From assembly GCA_025963775.1 (NCBI GenBank), contig JAOQAD010000004.1, positions 1 to 64,000 of the forward strand: a DNA stretch of 64,000 bases, read 5' to 3'. Positions 1 to 7,389 of this stretch are shown one piece after another. The DNA comes from Bacteroidota bacterium (GTDB taxonomy: Bacteria > Bacteroidota > Bacteroidia > 2-12-FULL-35-15). The notes beneath the pieces were generated by a model. It searched no databases. It was not told the DNA's origin and was given only the letters and a program-made list of their open reading frames with translations. A program made the translations under genes and the position numbers. The first letter of the stretch is position 1. Each line of letters begins with the position of its first letter.

Positions 1-127
1 TGTAGTGGCAATCATTTACAGCCAAGAATCAAGGGGTTCAAGGCAGGGAACGGAACAGAGTTCGGTTCCTGCTTGCTGAAAAAAATAAAGCGGAAAAGGA
101 GGTGAATTTTTACCACGACTTGTGGTA
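1..127 (-). repeat. Left copy of 127-bp inverted repeat
   Basis: Bases 1-127 match the reverse complement of 25096-25222 without gaps and with at least one mismatch. The inner boundary is visible here, because similarity stops just past the TTGTGGTA block. The outer boundary is cut by the window edge, so the repeat may be longer on this side. The 3' end of the relaxase reading frame runs through this repeat. The pair brackets about 25 kb of accessory genes. Confidence 0.85.
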
Positions 128-1028
128 TTCCATTGATCCCTTTTTTTGAGTTTTTGGATGGTTTATAATCGGTGTCCACGTTTTCTTGTTCGTCCCTTTT
201 CTTCGATTTCTCTTCCGGCTTTTGGGGAATGTTTGGAGATTCCTTTAAAATTGGATCTTGGCTTTCGGATTGGCTTTTTAAGATTTCCTCCACGGTTTGG
301 GCGGTTGGAGGCAGGCAATGTTCGGGCTTAAATTGCTTATATAGATTCAGCTCTTCCCTTGTGCCAGTTCGTTTGATCATTCTATTCTCCAGTTCCAGGG
401 CGGCATCGTTGGTTAAATGCTCCCGGTCAAACAAATAACAGCCTTTTAGCTTAAAGCCTTCAATATGAAACAGTTTCTTGTTTTTGGTCTGTGGAGAGAG
501 CTTGATTTTATTGGTAATGTCCTTCCTGCTGACAATGATGTGAACGTGCATGTTATTGCCCGGCTTCTTATCGTTTTGCTTAACCTTTTTCTGCTTTACC
601 TCTTCATCCGAACCTTTGTAATATCGGTTAAATTCTATTTTAGCGAAATAGGCCAGATCCTTCGCCTGTACTTTTTTTACCTTATTCAGCCCATTAAAAG
701 AGCTGGCATACTCTTCCATGACCTGTCGGGTATATTTCCTCAATTCGGAAACAGAGTTGCTTATTTTGACTAATTCCTGCTCTTTCGGGGAAATGACCAA
801 GCTGTAATATTTTACCTCGTCCTTTCCAACCCCGCTTCTCAAATTGTCAATGGTATTGATTACCTGTGCCGAACTAACCCTATCGCTATTGTGGTTAAAG
901 AAAAACTCCTTTTCGATGCCTTTCTCCTCGTCTTCCTTTGTCAAATACTTAACTAATTTGATGCAAGAACCGGCATTGTTGTAAACAGAATTGCCGTCTT
1001 TTTTAGGGTTAATGATCTTGATATGCAT
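12..1028 (-). CDS. DUF5712-type mobilization relaxase, probable altered 3' end
   Basis: This looks like the relaxase-like mobilization protein of Bacteroidota mobile elements annotated as DUF5712, expected to nick DNA at the transfer origin. I chose the ATG at 1028 because the family begins with an MxIKI-like strand followed by a YNNxGSC segment, seen here as MHIKI and YNNAGSC. An ATG at 1157 would add 43 residues that do not look like the family. The HVHIIVSR segment in the middle resembles the HxH-containing metal-binding strand of relaxases. The last roughly 38 residues are encoded inside the 127-bp inverted repeat, so the natural C-terminus may have been replaced. It is divergent from the zinc-ribbon gene at 1241. 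Family assignment is from memory of sequence patterns. Confidence 0.75.
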   Translation of the reverse strand: MHIKIINPKKDGNSVYNNAGSCIKLVKYLTKEDEEKGIEKEFFFNHNSDRVSSAQVINTIDNLRSGVGKDEVKYYSLVISPKEQELVKISNSVSELRKYTRQVMEEYASSFNGLNKVKKVQAKDLAYFAKIEFNRYYKGSDEEVKQKKVKQNDKKPGNNMHVHIIVSRKDITNKIKLSPQTKNKKLFHIEGFKLKGCYLFDREHLTNDAALELENRMIKRTGTREELNLYKQFKPEHCLPPTAQTVEEILKSQSESQDPILKESPNIPQKPEEKSKKRDEQENVDTDYKPSKNSKKGINGIPQVVVKIHLLFRFIFFSKQEPNSVPFPALNPLILGCK

Positions 1029-1170
1029 GCGGCGAAAGTAGATAGTTGATCGTGATTTCTTTGGGTAATTCTTTGATTGATAAAAAAAAATTGAATTTCT
1101 GTAAGCCATACTTTTATAGTACGCTTTTGAAACGCTTGGTTCTAAAGGAAACTTCATCCGAGTTAACGAA

Positions 1171-1240
1171 TGCGTTAACGCAAAACTATTGTAGCTATTG
1201 TAAATAAGGAGATTGAAGCTTTACTACATTTGCGTTAATT
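1171..1240 (+). promoter_or_regulatory. Palindromic operator and promoter of the zinc-ribbon gene
   Basis: TGCGTTAACGCA at 1171-1182 is a perfect 12-bp palindrome. A related half site, TGCGTTAA, lies at 1231-1238, and a shorter GTTAACG block at 1162-1168. A TACATTTG match to the Bacteroidota -7 consensus TAnnTTTG lies at 1225-1232, just before the ATG at 1241. On the other strand, TAGTTTTG (1188-1181) is a possible -7 element for the relaxase. The arrangement suggests shared control of the divergent genes; the regulator is not identified. Confidence 0.5.
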
Positions 1241-1516
1241 ATGCGTAAACAAAAAATATTATCACAGGTTTGTCAATGCTGCGGAGAAGGTTATATTCCT
1301 AAAAAAGAAGGCTCCCGGTTTTGTTCGGATAGTTGCAGGGTAAATAACTTCCAAAAGGAAAAACGCGAGAGAATGGCCAAAACACACCCTAGGTTTATTT
1401 GTCCCAAGTGCAAAGCTCCCGATCTTTATACTCCTGTAGGAGCAAAACATAGGCTCATTCGTTGCGGGACCTGTCACGCTGAATGGGAATTGAATCCGAA
1501 AGTTGCATCTCGATAA
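1241..1516 (+). CDS. Small double zinc-ribbon protein
   Basis: A 91-residue protein with two cysteine clusters. The N-terminal half has CQCCGE followed by FCSDSCR, a treble-clef-like knuckle. The C-terminal half has CPKC and CGTC, spaced like a zinc ribbon. A lysine- and arginine-rich linker joins them, which fits nucleic-acid binding. It is divergent from the relaxase and convergent with the mobilization gene at 1534. A second gene with an N-terminal CPVC/FCSDLCR-like knuckle occurs at 16666 in the same island. The function is unknown; DNA binding or autoregulation through the upstream palindrome is inference. Confidence 0.7.
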   Translation: MRKQKILSQVCQCCGEGYIPKKEGSRFCSDSCRVNNFQKEKRERMAKTHPRFICPKCKAPDLYTPVGAKHRLIRCGTCHAEWELNPKVASR

Positions 1517-1533
1517 CAGTGGGGCATCTCTGC

Positions 1534-1932
1534 CTAATTTTTTGTAATATGTTCCAAAAGCAGTTTTAGCTGTTGTATTACAAATTGATTGTTTTGAAAG
1601 GCTTCCGTTTGGAAGATCTCAAAAGCAGCATTGAGTTTGCCGATATGTTTTTTATTATTCTTCTCCAGGTCTTTTAAGGTAGCCGATTTTTCAAAAGTGT
1701 CATTCAGATCCTGCTTGTAATACAAAACATATTCAAGGGCGCGTTTGAGAATTACGGTGTCTTGTATTTTAGTATAGGACGAGATCGCTTTTACTATTTC
1801 CAGAAGTCTTATTGTTTCTTCATCAAGGTAAACTGCTTTTCGCTTACGCTTTGGGGATTTGCCTTTTGAGGCTTTGTTCACTTTTTTTGCTTCAGAACCT
1901 TTGGATGGTTTCTGTGTTTGATCGTTTTCCAC
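1534..1932 (-). CDS. Putative BfmA/BtgA-like mobilization accessory protein
   Basis: A 132-residue basic protein. The first 30 residues are rich in Lys, Ser and Gly. Residues about 33-75 (RKAVYLDEETIRLLEIVK and the following helices) have the strand-helix-helix look of a ribbon-helix-helix DNA-binding domain, and the rest is helical. Bacteroidota BfmA/BtgA proteins share this layout and work with a relaxase at oriT, so the position next to the DUF5712 relaxase supports a relaxosome role. The start at 1932 gives the complete basic N-terminus. The family name is a guess from architecture, not a database match. Confidence 0.5.
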   Translation of the reverse strand: MENDQTQKPSKGSEAKKVNKASKGKSPKRKRKAVYLDEETIRLLEIVKAISSYTKIQDTVILKRALEYVLYYKQDLNDTFEKSATLKDLEKNNKKHIGKLNAAFEIFQTEAFQNNQFVIQQLKLLLEHITKN

Positions 1933-2144
1933 TTAATACGAATTAGAAATTACGAACCCGCATTATTGCTGGTTCGGCAGACTTTGCCTTAAGTTGAGGC
2001 GCTTATGTAGTTAAGTGGAGCTGCAAATGTATTGAAATAAGTGAAGGCAGATTCGTATTTATATTATTTACGAACGAATCTGCTGACAATCAGGTAAAAT
2101 CATTTTAAGGAAGTGGATTTTGAAAAACTCAAAAAATTATAGAA

Positions 2145-2240
2145 CTATATTAATATAGAATTGTATTAATATAGAAGCGCATTAATATAAAAATGTACAA
2201 TTATGCAAATGTAAAAAAGTAGAAATGTATTAATATAAAA
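2145..2240. repeat. Six-unit array of 16-bp iteron-like repeats
   Basis: Six consecutive 16-bp units start at 2145, 2161, 2177, 2193, 2209 and 2225. Units 1-3 and 6 share the core ATTAATATA followed by RAA; units 4 and 5 are degenerate but keep the 16-bp step. The array sits in the 422-bp stretch (1933-2354) between the mobilization genes and the toxin module. Such arrays can be replication iterons, oriT repeats or operator arrays. The rest of 1933-2144 is AT-rich, and I see nothing else firm in it. Confidence 0.75.
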
Positions 2241-2362
2241 GTATAAATGAATAATAATACATTCACAACGTTTATTAGATGCACTTCATAAGGGAATGTT
2301 CCATAAAATTGGTCGCCATGCTTTTTAATAGCAAAATCTTTGGCTTCAATTAGTTTATTCAT
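2201..2362 (-). pseudogene. 3'-truncated HD-domain hydrolase gene
   Basis: An ATG at 2362 overlaps the stop codon of the preceding gene (AATGAATAA), a normal coupled start. The first 36 residues (NKLIEAKDFAIKKHG, then FPYEVHLINVVNVL) look like the start of a RelA/SpoT-like HD phosphohydrolase domain. After about residue 36, near base 2255, the frame runs into low-complexity codons made by the 16-bp array and stops at 2201. The gene appears to have lost its 3' part where the array begins. About 53 residues remain, so no activity is expected. Confidence 0.55.
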
Positions 2363-2588
2363 TTTTCAATCTTTTTATTGCTGTTTCGTAATCCATTGCA
2401 TCATCTTCGTCTAACCAACCTGTCATATACCTATTCATAAATGATCGTGTATATCTCAAATCGTTACTCCATTCGCCCTCATGAAAAGCTTCAAGAGTAT
2501 CAGTATTCTCATGTATCTTACCATGTTTGTTTACCCGATACAAAGTATCCATTCCATCATAACTGGATATATAATAACTGTATTCCAT
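2355..2588 (-). CDS. Hypothetical 77-residue protein of the toxin module
   Basis: I do not recognise the family. The protein is acidic and aromatic-rich (EYSYYISSYDGMDTLYRV), with no signal peptide or membrane segment. It is the third small gene downstream of the toxin-tailed protein, 11 bp after the preceding gene, and is translationally coupled to the truncated HD gene. Small, acidic, poorly conserved proteins directly after a polymorphic-toxin gene are often immunity proteins. That role is inference from position only. Confidence 0.5.
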   Translation of the reverse strand: MEYSYYISSYDGMDTLYRVNKHGKIHENTDTLEAFHEGEWSNDLRYTRSFMNRYMTGWLDEDDAMDYETAIKRLKNE

Positions 2589-2599
2589 TATCTCTTATA

Positions 2600-2815
2600 T
2601 TAATTCAACAAATCATGTAATTCTAAAAATGTCAGTAAGTCTTGTTCATTTAGTAAATACTTTTCGCTTTTTCTATTATTGTCAACATATAATTCTATTT
2701 GATTAGAAGTATCAAAGAAAATTCCATATTGAGGTTTTTTAATATTCTGAAAGCTCATAGGATTTATCTGTTTCCAGCCATTTTTTAAAAGATATGTTAT
2801 ATAAGCATTTTGCAT
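2600..2815 (-). CDS. Hypothetical 71-residue protein of the toxin module
   Basis: No family recognised. The protein has mixed alpha/beta character (AYITYLLKNGWKQI, then YGIFFD and IELYVDN) with no signal peptide. It lies 32 bp downstream of the 93-residue gene and 11 bp upstream of the 77-residue gene, on the same strand as the AAA ATPase and toxin genes, so it is probably in the same transcript. It is a candidate immunity or accessory protein by position. Confidence 0.5.
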   Translation of the reverse strand: MQNAYITYLLKNGWKQINPMSFQNIKKPQYGIFFDTSNQIELYVDNNRKSEKYLLNEQDLLTFLELHDLLN

Positions 2816-2847
2816 ATTAAAAGTTACAGAATATTTAATTTGTCGAT

Positions 2848-3129
2848 TTAGTCCTTTTTTACTAACATTATTGTATTTACCTTAAAATCTATATTTTTAA
2901 AGTCAGACAAGTCTTGTTTTGTCTCCAATAACGTTTCCTCTATATTTTTTGTAGCTCCTTTTAGCCTTAGAACTCCAATAAATTTTATATCTCTATCAAA
3001 TTTGCCATTAATAAAAAGAGACCATTGTTCTTTTTCAAATGTGTTAACAGCTTTTATATCTCTTACCGATAAAGCGGTTTTGTCGGCTAAAAAGAAGATA
3101 TTTGTTACCAAGAAATTTTTATTTTGCAT
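2848..3129 (-). CDS. Candidate immunity protein next to the toxin-tailed gene
   Basis: A 93-residue cytosolic protein, probably alternating strands and helices, with a lysine-rich end. I do not recognise the family. It starts 11 bp after the stop codon of the peptidoglycan-binding/toxin-tailed protein, the usual place for the cognate immunity gene of a polymorphic toxin. No signal peptide is visible, so it would neutralise a toxin in the cytoplasm. The assignment rests on position. Confidence 0.5.
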   Translation of the reverse strand: MQNKNFLVTNIFFLADKTALSVRDIKAVNTFEKEQWSLFINGKFDRDIKFIGVLRLKGATKNIEETLLETKQDLSDFKNIDFKVNTIMLVKKD

Positions 3130-3140
3130 ATTAGTAAATG

Positions 3141-5438
3141 TTAAAGTCCAAGTTCCATTAGTCGTTTTAGTATTTTTACATCCTTATTGCTTAAGCCTAG
3201 AATTGTTTGATGTCTTATCATAAAATCTTTCACATGTGCTTCAGCCCGATACCTGCCTAAGTCATCAATAATACCTAATTTATGTTGAGTACCATGTAAA
3301 AACTCTTCTAAAATTGCAGCTTTACTTGGATTCTCTCTAAGAATAATACTTGCCATATCTTCACCACCTACGCTGGCCTCTGCACCAAAATATTCAAGCA
3401 TTCTTAATTCTTCTGATCCTTTTTTCGCGATGATAACTCTTCGTTTTTTAGAAACAGCTGCAATTAATTCATCAGATGCTTTTTCTATGCCCATTAATTC
3501 ATCTGATGAGTTCATGAATTGTTGTTTAAGTGCCTCCTTTTTTAAGATTTTCTTATCAAGATGACGCCAATTTTCAGTTTCAGAAATACTATTTTTAGCT
3601 GATTTCCCTTCCAACGCAGCTTGTTCCAATGCCGCATCAAAACTATTTATCGTTTTATCTATTCCATTAATTTCTTCGGAGGAAATAGTTAGATTTTTTG
3701 TTTCGGGTTTAAACTTTTTCCATGATTCGCTCAAACGGGAAATAATTTGCGGAGATTCTACAACTAATCTTCCTATTCCATAAATTGCATAAAGTTGTAG
3801 GGTCGTGTCCCATAAATTCAGGAAGGTTTTTCCTGTTTCTGTTTTCGCTATATCAAACCTATAACTTGTTATGACCAGGTTTCCTGCTCCGAATAATGCA
3901 TCTGCAGTACCCAATAATGTTCTTAAAAGTGTGGTTCCATAAGCTATTTCTCCAACTCCGGTAACTAACATTGTTGCATCGAAAAAATCTCCTATGGCTT
4001 GATTCAGCTGCTTATTACTCATCTCCAGCATATTGATTGCCGGCATCACATAAACCCTTCCTTTTGCGCCATCCTTTTCTCCTAAATGTTCCTCATTCGA
4101 TTTTAGTTTTAATCCAATCATTTGGAATGGGTCTGCTTCAATCGATGTTACATTTCCTGTTGGGCTGCCCATTATATCCATTGTACTCCAGCTAATGCTT
4201 ATCTTTCCATTGTTAAGCTGTTTTACAGTATATACAATTTTGACATTAGTGACCGATTTAATAAATCCCGGATCTGACCAGGGAATTGTAAAATATGATC
4301 CCATTTGCAAGGATTCCATTTGAAAACCTGTTTGAACAGGACCATACGCATCAAACATCAATTGGCGAAGTACCATGTGGTATTCATTGTAATTCCCCAT
4401 TTGAAGCTTACTTTCCAACTTCTTGAACAATTCATGATTATTTGCACTTAATGATTTTACCAATTTGAATATATCCTGTGTCGGCGTACTCCTGATCAGC
4501 GCAATTAGTACTTCTTCCGCTTCGCTATCAACATATTTAAAACCCAAGATCAGTTTTAACATTTTAAGGCGTTGAGCTTCCAAGGCAAATGTACCCATAT
4601 CCATATCGCTCAAATCAGCAGCGGCCGAAAGGAAAGCTGTATTGCCTATGCGCTCAAGAGAAGTCTGTTTCTTGTACTTCTCCATCTCATCAAGCGATTT
4701 TTTTATCTTTTTGAGATCAGGATTCTTCTGTGCAGGTGCAGGATTTTTCAACCCCGCTGTGGCATAGGTGGTAACAGTAGCCGGAGTGGCACTTTGCTTA
4801 ACAGATGAAGGAATCCATTTATAAGATTTCATCAATACCCATTCATCCAGCTTTTGTATGGTTTCCTGTCCAACTACACCATTCGTACCTTGTTTCAACC
4901 CATACGCTTTTTGAAATTCCGATACAGCATTCTTTGTAAGAATACCAAAATTTTTATCTTCTTTAAGGGGTTTATATCCCGGTTTATCCTTGAAAATTTG
5001 ATTTAAGGCTTGCTGTATTCTAAGGACAGATTCTCCAATAGAACCTACGCCTATCAATAGCTTTCCGTTATTAGCCTCCTGAAGTTCCTTTACATCTTTT
5101 AATAAAGCTGATTGCAGCGGTGGCTGTATTTCTTTTCCGGCAGGAATAGCTTCATACCCTACAGTTTTGGTGACGTTTGCTTTAGGTGTGAGTTTTGAAT
5201 CGCGATTAAATGTTCCTTCTATGTGTCCCTTCTCAACTTTATCGACAACAAAATTTCCTTCTGCACTATTTAATGAATCAATAGGAACAGACACCGAAGG
5301 CGTTTCAAGCAAAATAGCTTTGAAATGCTTTTTGAAAAGAACATCCTCTTTCATAAAGCGAAGCCTGAAACTACCTTTTGGAATGGTAACTCCTGGTTCA
5401 TCTTTTTTTATGAGTTTTTCAGCGTGTAACTTCGACAT
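3141..5438 (-). CDS. Peptidoglycan-binding protein with C-terminal zincin-like toxin domain
   Basis: A 765-residue protein without a signal peptide. Residues about 125-200 form a PG_binding_1-like repeat domain (IGVGSIGESVLRIQQALN, then FGILTKNAVSEFQ and GVVGQETIQKL). A helical region follows at about 255-370, then a central part that may contact membranes. The last about 100 residues contain EEFLHGTQ followed by a YRAEAH segment, resembling the E-E-x-x-H-x-x-Q and downstream E of Tox-MPTase-type zincin toxin domains. It lies 14 bp downstream of an AAA+ ATPase of the eCIS type and upstream of small candidate immunity genes. A leaderless PG-binding protein with a variable toxic tail beside that ATPase fits an injection-system cargo. 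The toxin family call is moderate and cargo status is inference. Confidence 0.6.
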   Translation of the reverse strand: MSKLHAEKLIKKDEPGVTIPKGSFRLRFMKEDVLFKKHFKAILLETPSVSVPIDSLNSAEGNFVVDKVEKGHIEGTFNRDSKLTPKANVTKTVGYEAIPAGKEIQPPLQSALLKDVKELQEANNGKLLIGVGSIGESVLRIQQALNQIFKDKPGYKPLKEDKNFGILTKNAVSEFQKAYGLKQGTNGVVGQETIQKLDEWVLMKSYKWIPSSVKQSATPATVTTYATAGLKNPAPAQKNPDLKKIKKSLDEMEKYKKQTSLERIGNTAFLSAAADLSDMDMGTFALEAQRLKMLKLILGFKYVDSEAEEVLIALIRSTPTQDIFKLVKSLSANNHELFKKLESKLQMGNYNEYHMVLRQLMFDAYGPVQTGFQMESLQMGSYFTIPWSDPGFIKSVTNVKIVYTVKQLNNGKISISWSTMDIMGSPTGNVTSIEADPFQMIGLKLKSNEEHLGEKDGAKGRVYVMPAINMLEMSNKQLNQAIGDFFDATMLVTGVGEIAYGTTLLRTLLGTADALFGAGNLVITSYRFDIAKTETGKTFLNLWDTTLQLYAIYGIGRLVVESPQIISRLSESWKKFKPETKNLTISSEEINGIDKTINSFDAALEQAALEGKSAKNSISETENWRHLDKKILKKEALKQQFMNSSDELMGIEKASDELIAAVSKKRRVIIAKKGSEELRMLEYFGAEASVGGEDMASIILRENPSKAAILEEFLHGTQHKLGIIDDLGRYRAEAHVKDFMIRHQTILGLSNKDVKILKRLMELGL

Positions 5439-5452
5439 ATCACAAATTTAAA

Positions 5453-6745
5453 CTATTTAATCAATTCATCCTTAATACACAGTTCAAGGTCTGCTGAACC
5501 TATTTCTGTCTTGTTTTTTCGGATGGTTTGTAAGGAAACACGGTTAATAATATTGATGATCGAAGCTGGAGAAAGCGGGTGCTTTTTGGCAATTTGTTCC
5601 AGGTCTATTCCATTTCCAAGACTTACGGCTGTCGGTAAATTGTCCTCCCAATATTGCTTTCGCAGATCAGCATTCAACACATCAAAATGAACAATGCTTT
5701 GGAATCTGCGTGAAAACGCATCATCCATATTCTTTTTGAAATTGCTGGCAACAATAATAAGCCCGTTGTAATTTTCGATGCGCTGAAGAAGAAACGCAAT
5801 ATCCTGATTAGCAAAATGAGCGTTCGTATTATCGGATTGAGCGGTATCTACACGCTTGCCAAATAATGCATCTCCTTCGTCAAAGAATAAGATCCAGTCT
5901 TTGTCTTCGGCAGTATTAAAAAGCGCATTCAGGTTTTTGGAGGTTTCCCCAATGTATTTACTTATAACCGTGCTTAGGTCAACACGATATACTTCCCGCT
6001 GTACATGCTTCCCCAATAATGTGGCTGCAAGTGTTTTTCCTGTGCCGCTCGGGCCATAAAACAAGCAGCGGTAGCCTTGTTTCATGTGTTTGCTTAATCC
6101 CCATTTTTTTCTTAATGTTTCACCATGATTGAGAAATGCTTTTATCTCTTCCAGTCGTTCCGCTGTAACCGGGTTAATGATCAGGTCATCCCAATTCAAA
6201 TGTGTTTCAAGGAGATGCGCCGGAAATTCTTTATTAAACCGCGGACTGCTATGTCGGTTATATAAAAATAGTTCGCGGAACGAAGCCGTAAGGTTTAGCA
6301 CTCCATAATAAGCCGAAGCATCAGAAGTGGCTTCTCCCATACTTAAAACGCTTTTACGATAAAACAAGTGATCTGTTCCTAAATAGCGGTGAGCTTCTAC
6401 TCGTTTTTGAAGGGAGTTTTGAGAAACAAGCCTTAAAAAAGTTTCTCCGGTAGGCAGTAATACCCCGGTTTTAGGGCATTGCACTAAACGATATTCATTA
6501 TCATCCCGAACCAACTTCTTTAAAAAAGATGGATCAAGATATTGACTAAGGCTAAGTACGATTAATAACCGTTCATTTACATCGAGTGAATTTTCGTTTA
6601 CATACCTGGCGTACGCATCATCTATTCCGCTAAGATGTGGGATAGAACCAACTTCTTGAATGCCTTTTTCTACAATTTCTTCCAGTTTGTTTTGGAACCA
6701 TGCGAAATCAGAAGTTAGTCCTTTTATAAGTATTTGTGTATCCAT
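5453..6745 (-). CDS. AAA+ ATPase of the eCIS (Afp15/Pvc15-like) type
   Basis: A 430-residue protein. The N-terminal half is helical and contains HLNWDDLIINP. The AAA+ core has Walker A GPSGTGKT (231-238), Walker B ILFFDEGD (285-292), sensor-1-like VASN and an SRRF arginine-finger region (345-348). The run from HLNWDD through YRVDLS, KYIGET, DALFGKR and QRIENYNGL strongly resembles the ATPase of contractile injection loci, except that the usual DEAD-like segment reads DEGD. Those ATPases act with extracellular contractile injection systems, yet no sheath, tube or baseplate gene is in this window. It is first in the operon, about 16 bp after a composite promoter. Confidence in the ATPase is high; the eCIS link is strong by motif. 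Confidence 0.8.
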   Translation of the reverse strand: MDTQILIKGLTSDFAWFQNKLEEIVEKGIQEVGSIPHLSGIDDAYARYVNENSLDVNERLLIVLSLSQYLDPSFLKKLVRDDNEYRLVQCPKTGVLLPTGETFLRLVSQNSLQKRVEAHRYLGTDHLFYRKSVLSMGEATSDASAYYGVLNLTASFRELFLYNRHSSPRFNKEFPAHLLETHLNWDDLIINPVTAERLEEIKAFLNHGETLRKKWGLSKHMKQGYRCLFYGPSGTGKTLAATLLGKHVQREVYRVDLSTVISKYIGETSKNLNALFNTAEDKDWILFFDEGDALFGKRVDTAQSDNTNAHFANQDIAFLLQRIENYNGLIIVASNFKKNMDDAFSRRFQSIVHFDVLNADLRKQYWEDNLPTAVSLGNGIDLEQIAKKHPLSPASIINIINRVSLQTIRKNKTEIGSADLELCIKDELIK

Positions 6746-6761
6746 AAAATCGTGCTTTTTC

Positions 6762-6816
6762 CAAATTTAAGGGACTTAAACCTAAAAAAAATGGACACTT
6801 TTCCCTCTCTGTGACA
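6762..6816 (-). promoter_or_regulatory. Composite promoter copy 1, eCIS-like ATPase operon
   Basis: Read on the minus strand: TGTCAC, 12 nt, GTGTCC (6816-6793), then 23 nt, then TAAATTTG (6769-6762), a perfect -7 match to TAnnTTTG. The start codon at 6745 lies about 16 nt further on. The same element with the same spacing occurs at four other operons in the window. The rest of the 6746-7389 gap holds a decayed gene. Confidence 0.7.
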
Positions 6817-6969
6817 TAAAAATTTTGACAAATCAATAGAAGTCACTTAATTTTGATAACTGACTCATCTCAAAGTAGTTATTTAGTAAGCCTGTCAATA
6901 CTGGCTACCTATACCGCAATCGTTTATCTATTGCCGTTACCGGAATATTTCATTTCTCGATTTCTTACG

Positions 6970-7233
6970 AAGGAAACGGGTAGCTGGGAAAATGTTACTG
7001 CCGATATATTGCCCGGCTTTTTACCTTTTGGGCAAGCTAAATAATTTATGCATCGTCTTGGATTTGAACGCACACAGGAATGGACAAATTGGAAAAAAGC
7101 TGGAAAACGCCCTGCATTTATCCCATCCAATCCTGATTTAGCTTATAAAAATCAGGGATGGATCGATTGGCACAATTGGATCGGTTTTAGTTATCTGCCA
7201 TTTACAGACGCACGAACGTATAACAAAGAGTAG
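6970..7233 (+). pseudogene. Nonsense-interrupted LPFxxAR/GWxxWxxW repeat protein remnant
   Basis: One reading frame carries LPFGQAK, an in-frame TAA (7042-7044), then FMHRLGF, EWTNWKKAGKRP, IPSNPDLAY, GWIDWHNWIGF and LPFTDARTY before a stop at 7233. This is the repeat pattern of LPFEEAR, FVRSLGL, EW, SGKKP, IPSNPD and GWxxWxDWLG seen in some phage-integrase-associated proteins. Only one full unit and part of another remain. The stop inside the unit and the short length mark it as decayed. It lies between the toxin module and the nuclease gene. Confidence 0.6.
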
Positions 7234-7389
7234 GATTAAAGAATAGAAAGGAATAAGCGGCATGGTTACAAAGTGGAAAAATTTGAAAGATTGGTTGGGT
7301 ATAGAAGATAAGATAAAGAATAAAAACTGACAAATTTTGATGTTAAAATGCAAAGGAAAGCATACATTTAAATAACTAAAATAGTTAAA

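Noticed and set aside
1028-1157. 43-residue N-terminal extension of the relaxase
   Set aside because: The family begins at the M-x-I-K-I segment, and the extension has no similarity to it; a -7-like element TACTTTCG just before 1028 also favours the shorter start.
2145-2240. CRISPR array
   Set aside because: Units are contiguous 16-mers without unique spacers, and no cas gene is present.
3141-6745. A complete contractile injection system in the window
   Set aside because: Only the ATPase and a candidate cargo are visible; no sheath, tube, baseplate or spike gene was found on either strand.
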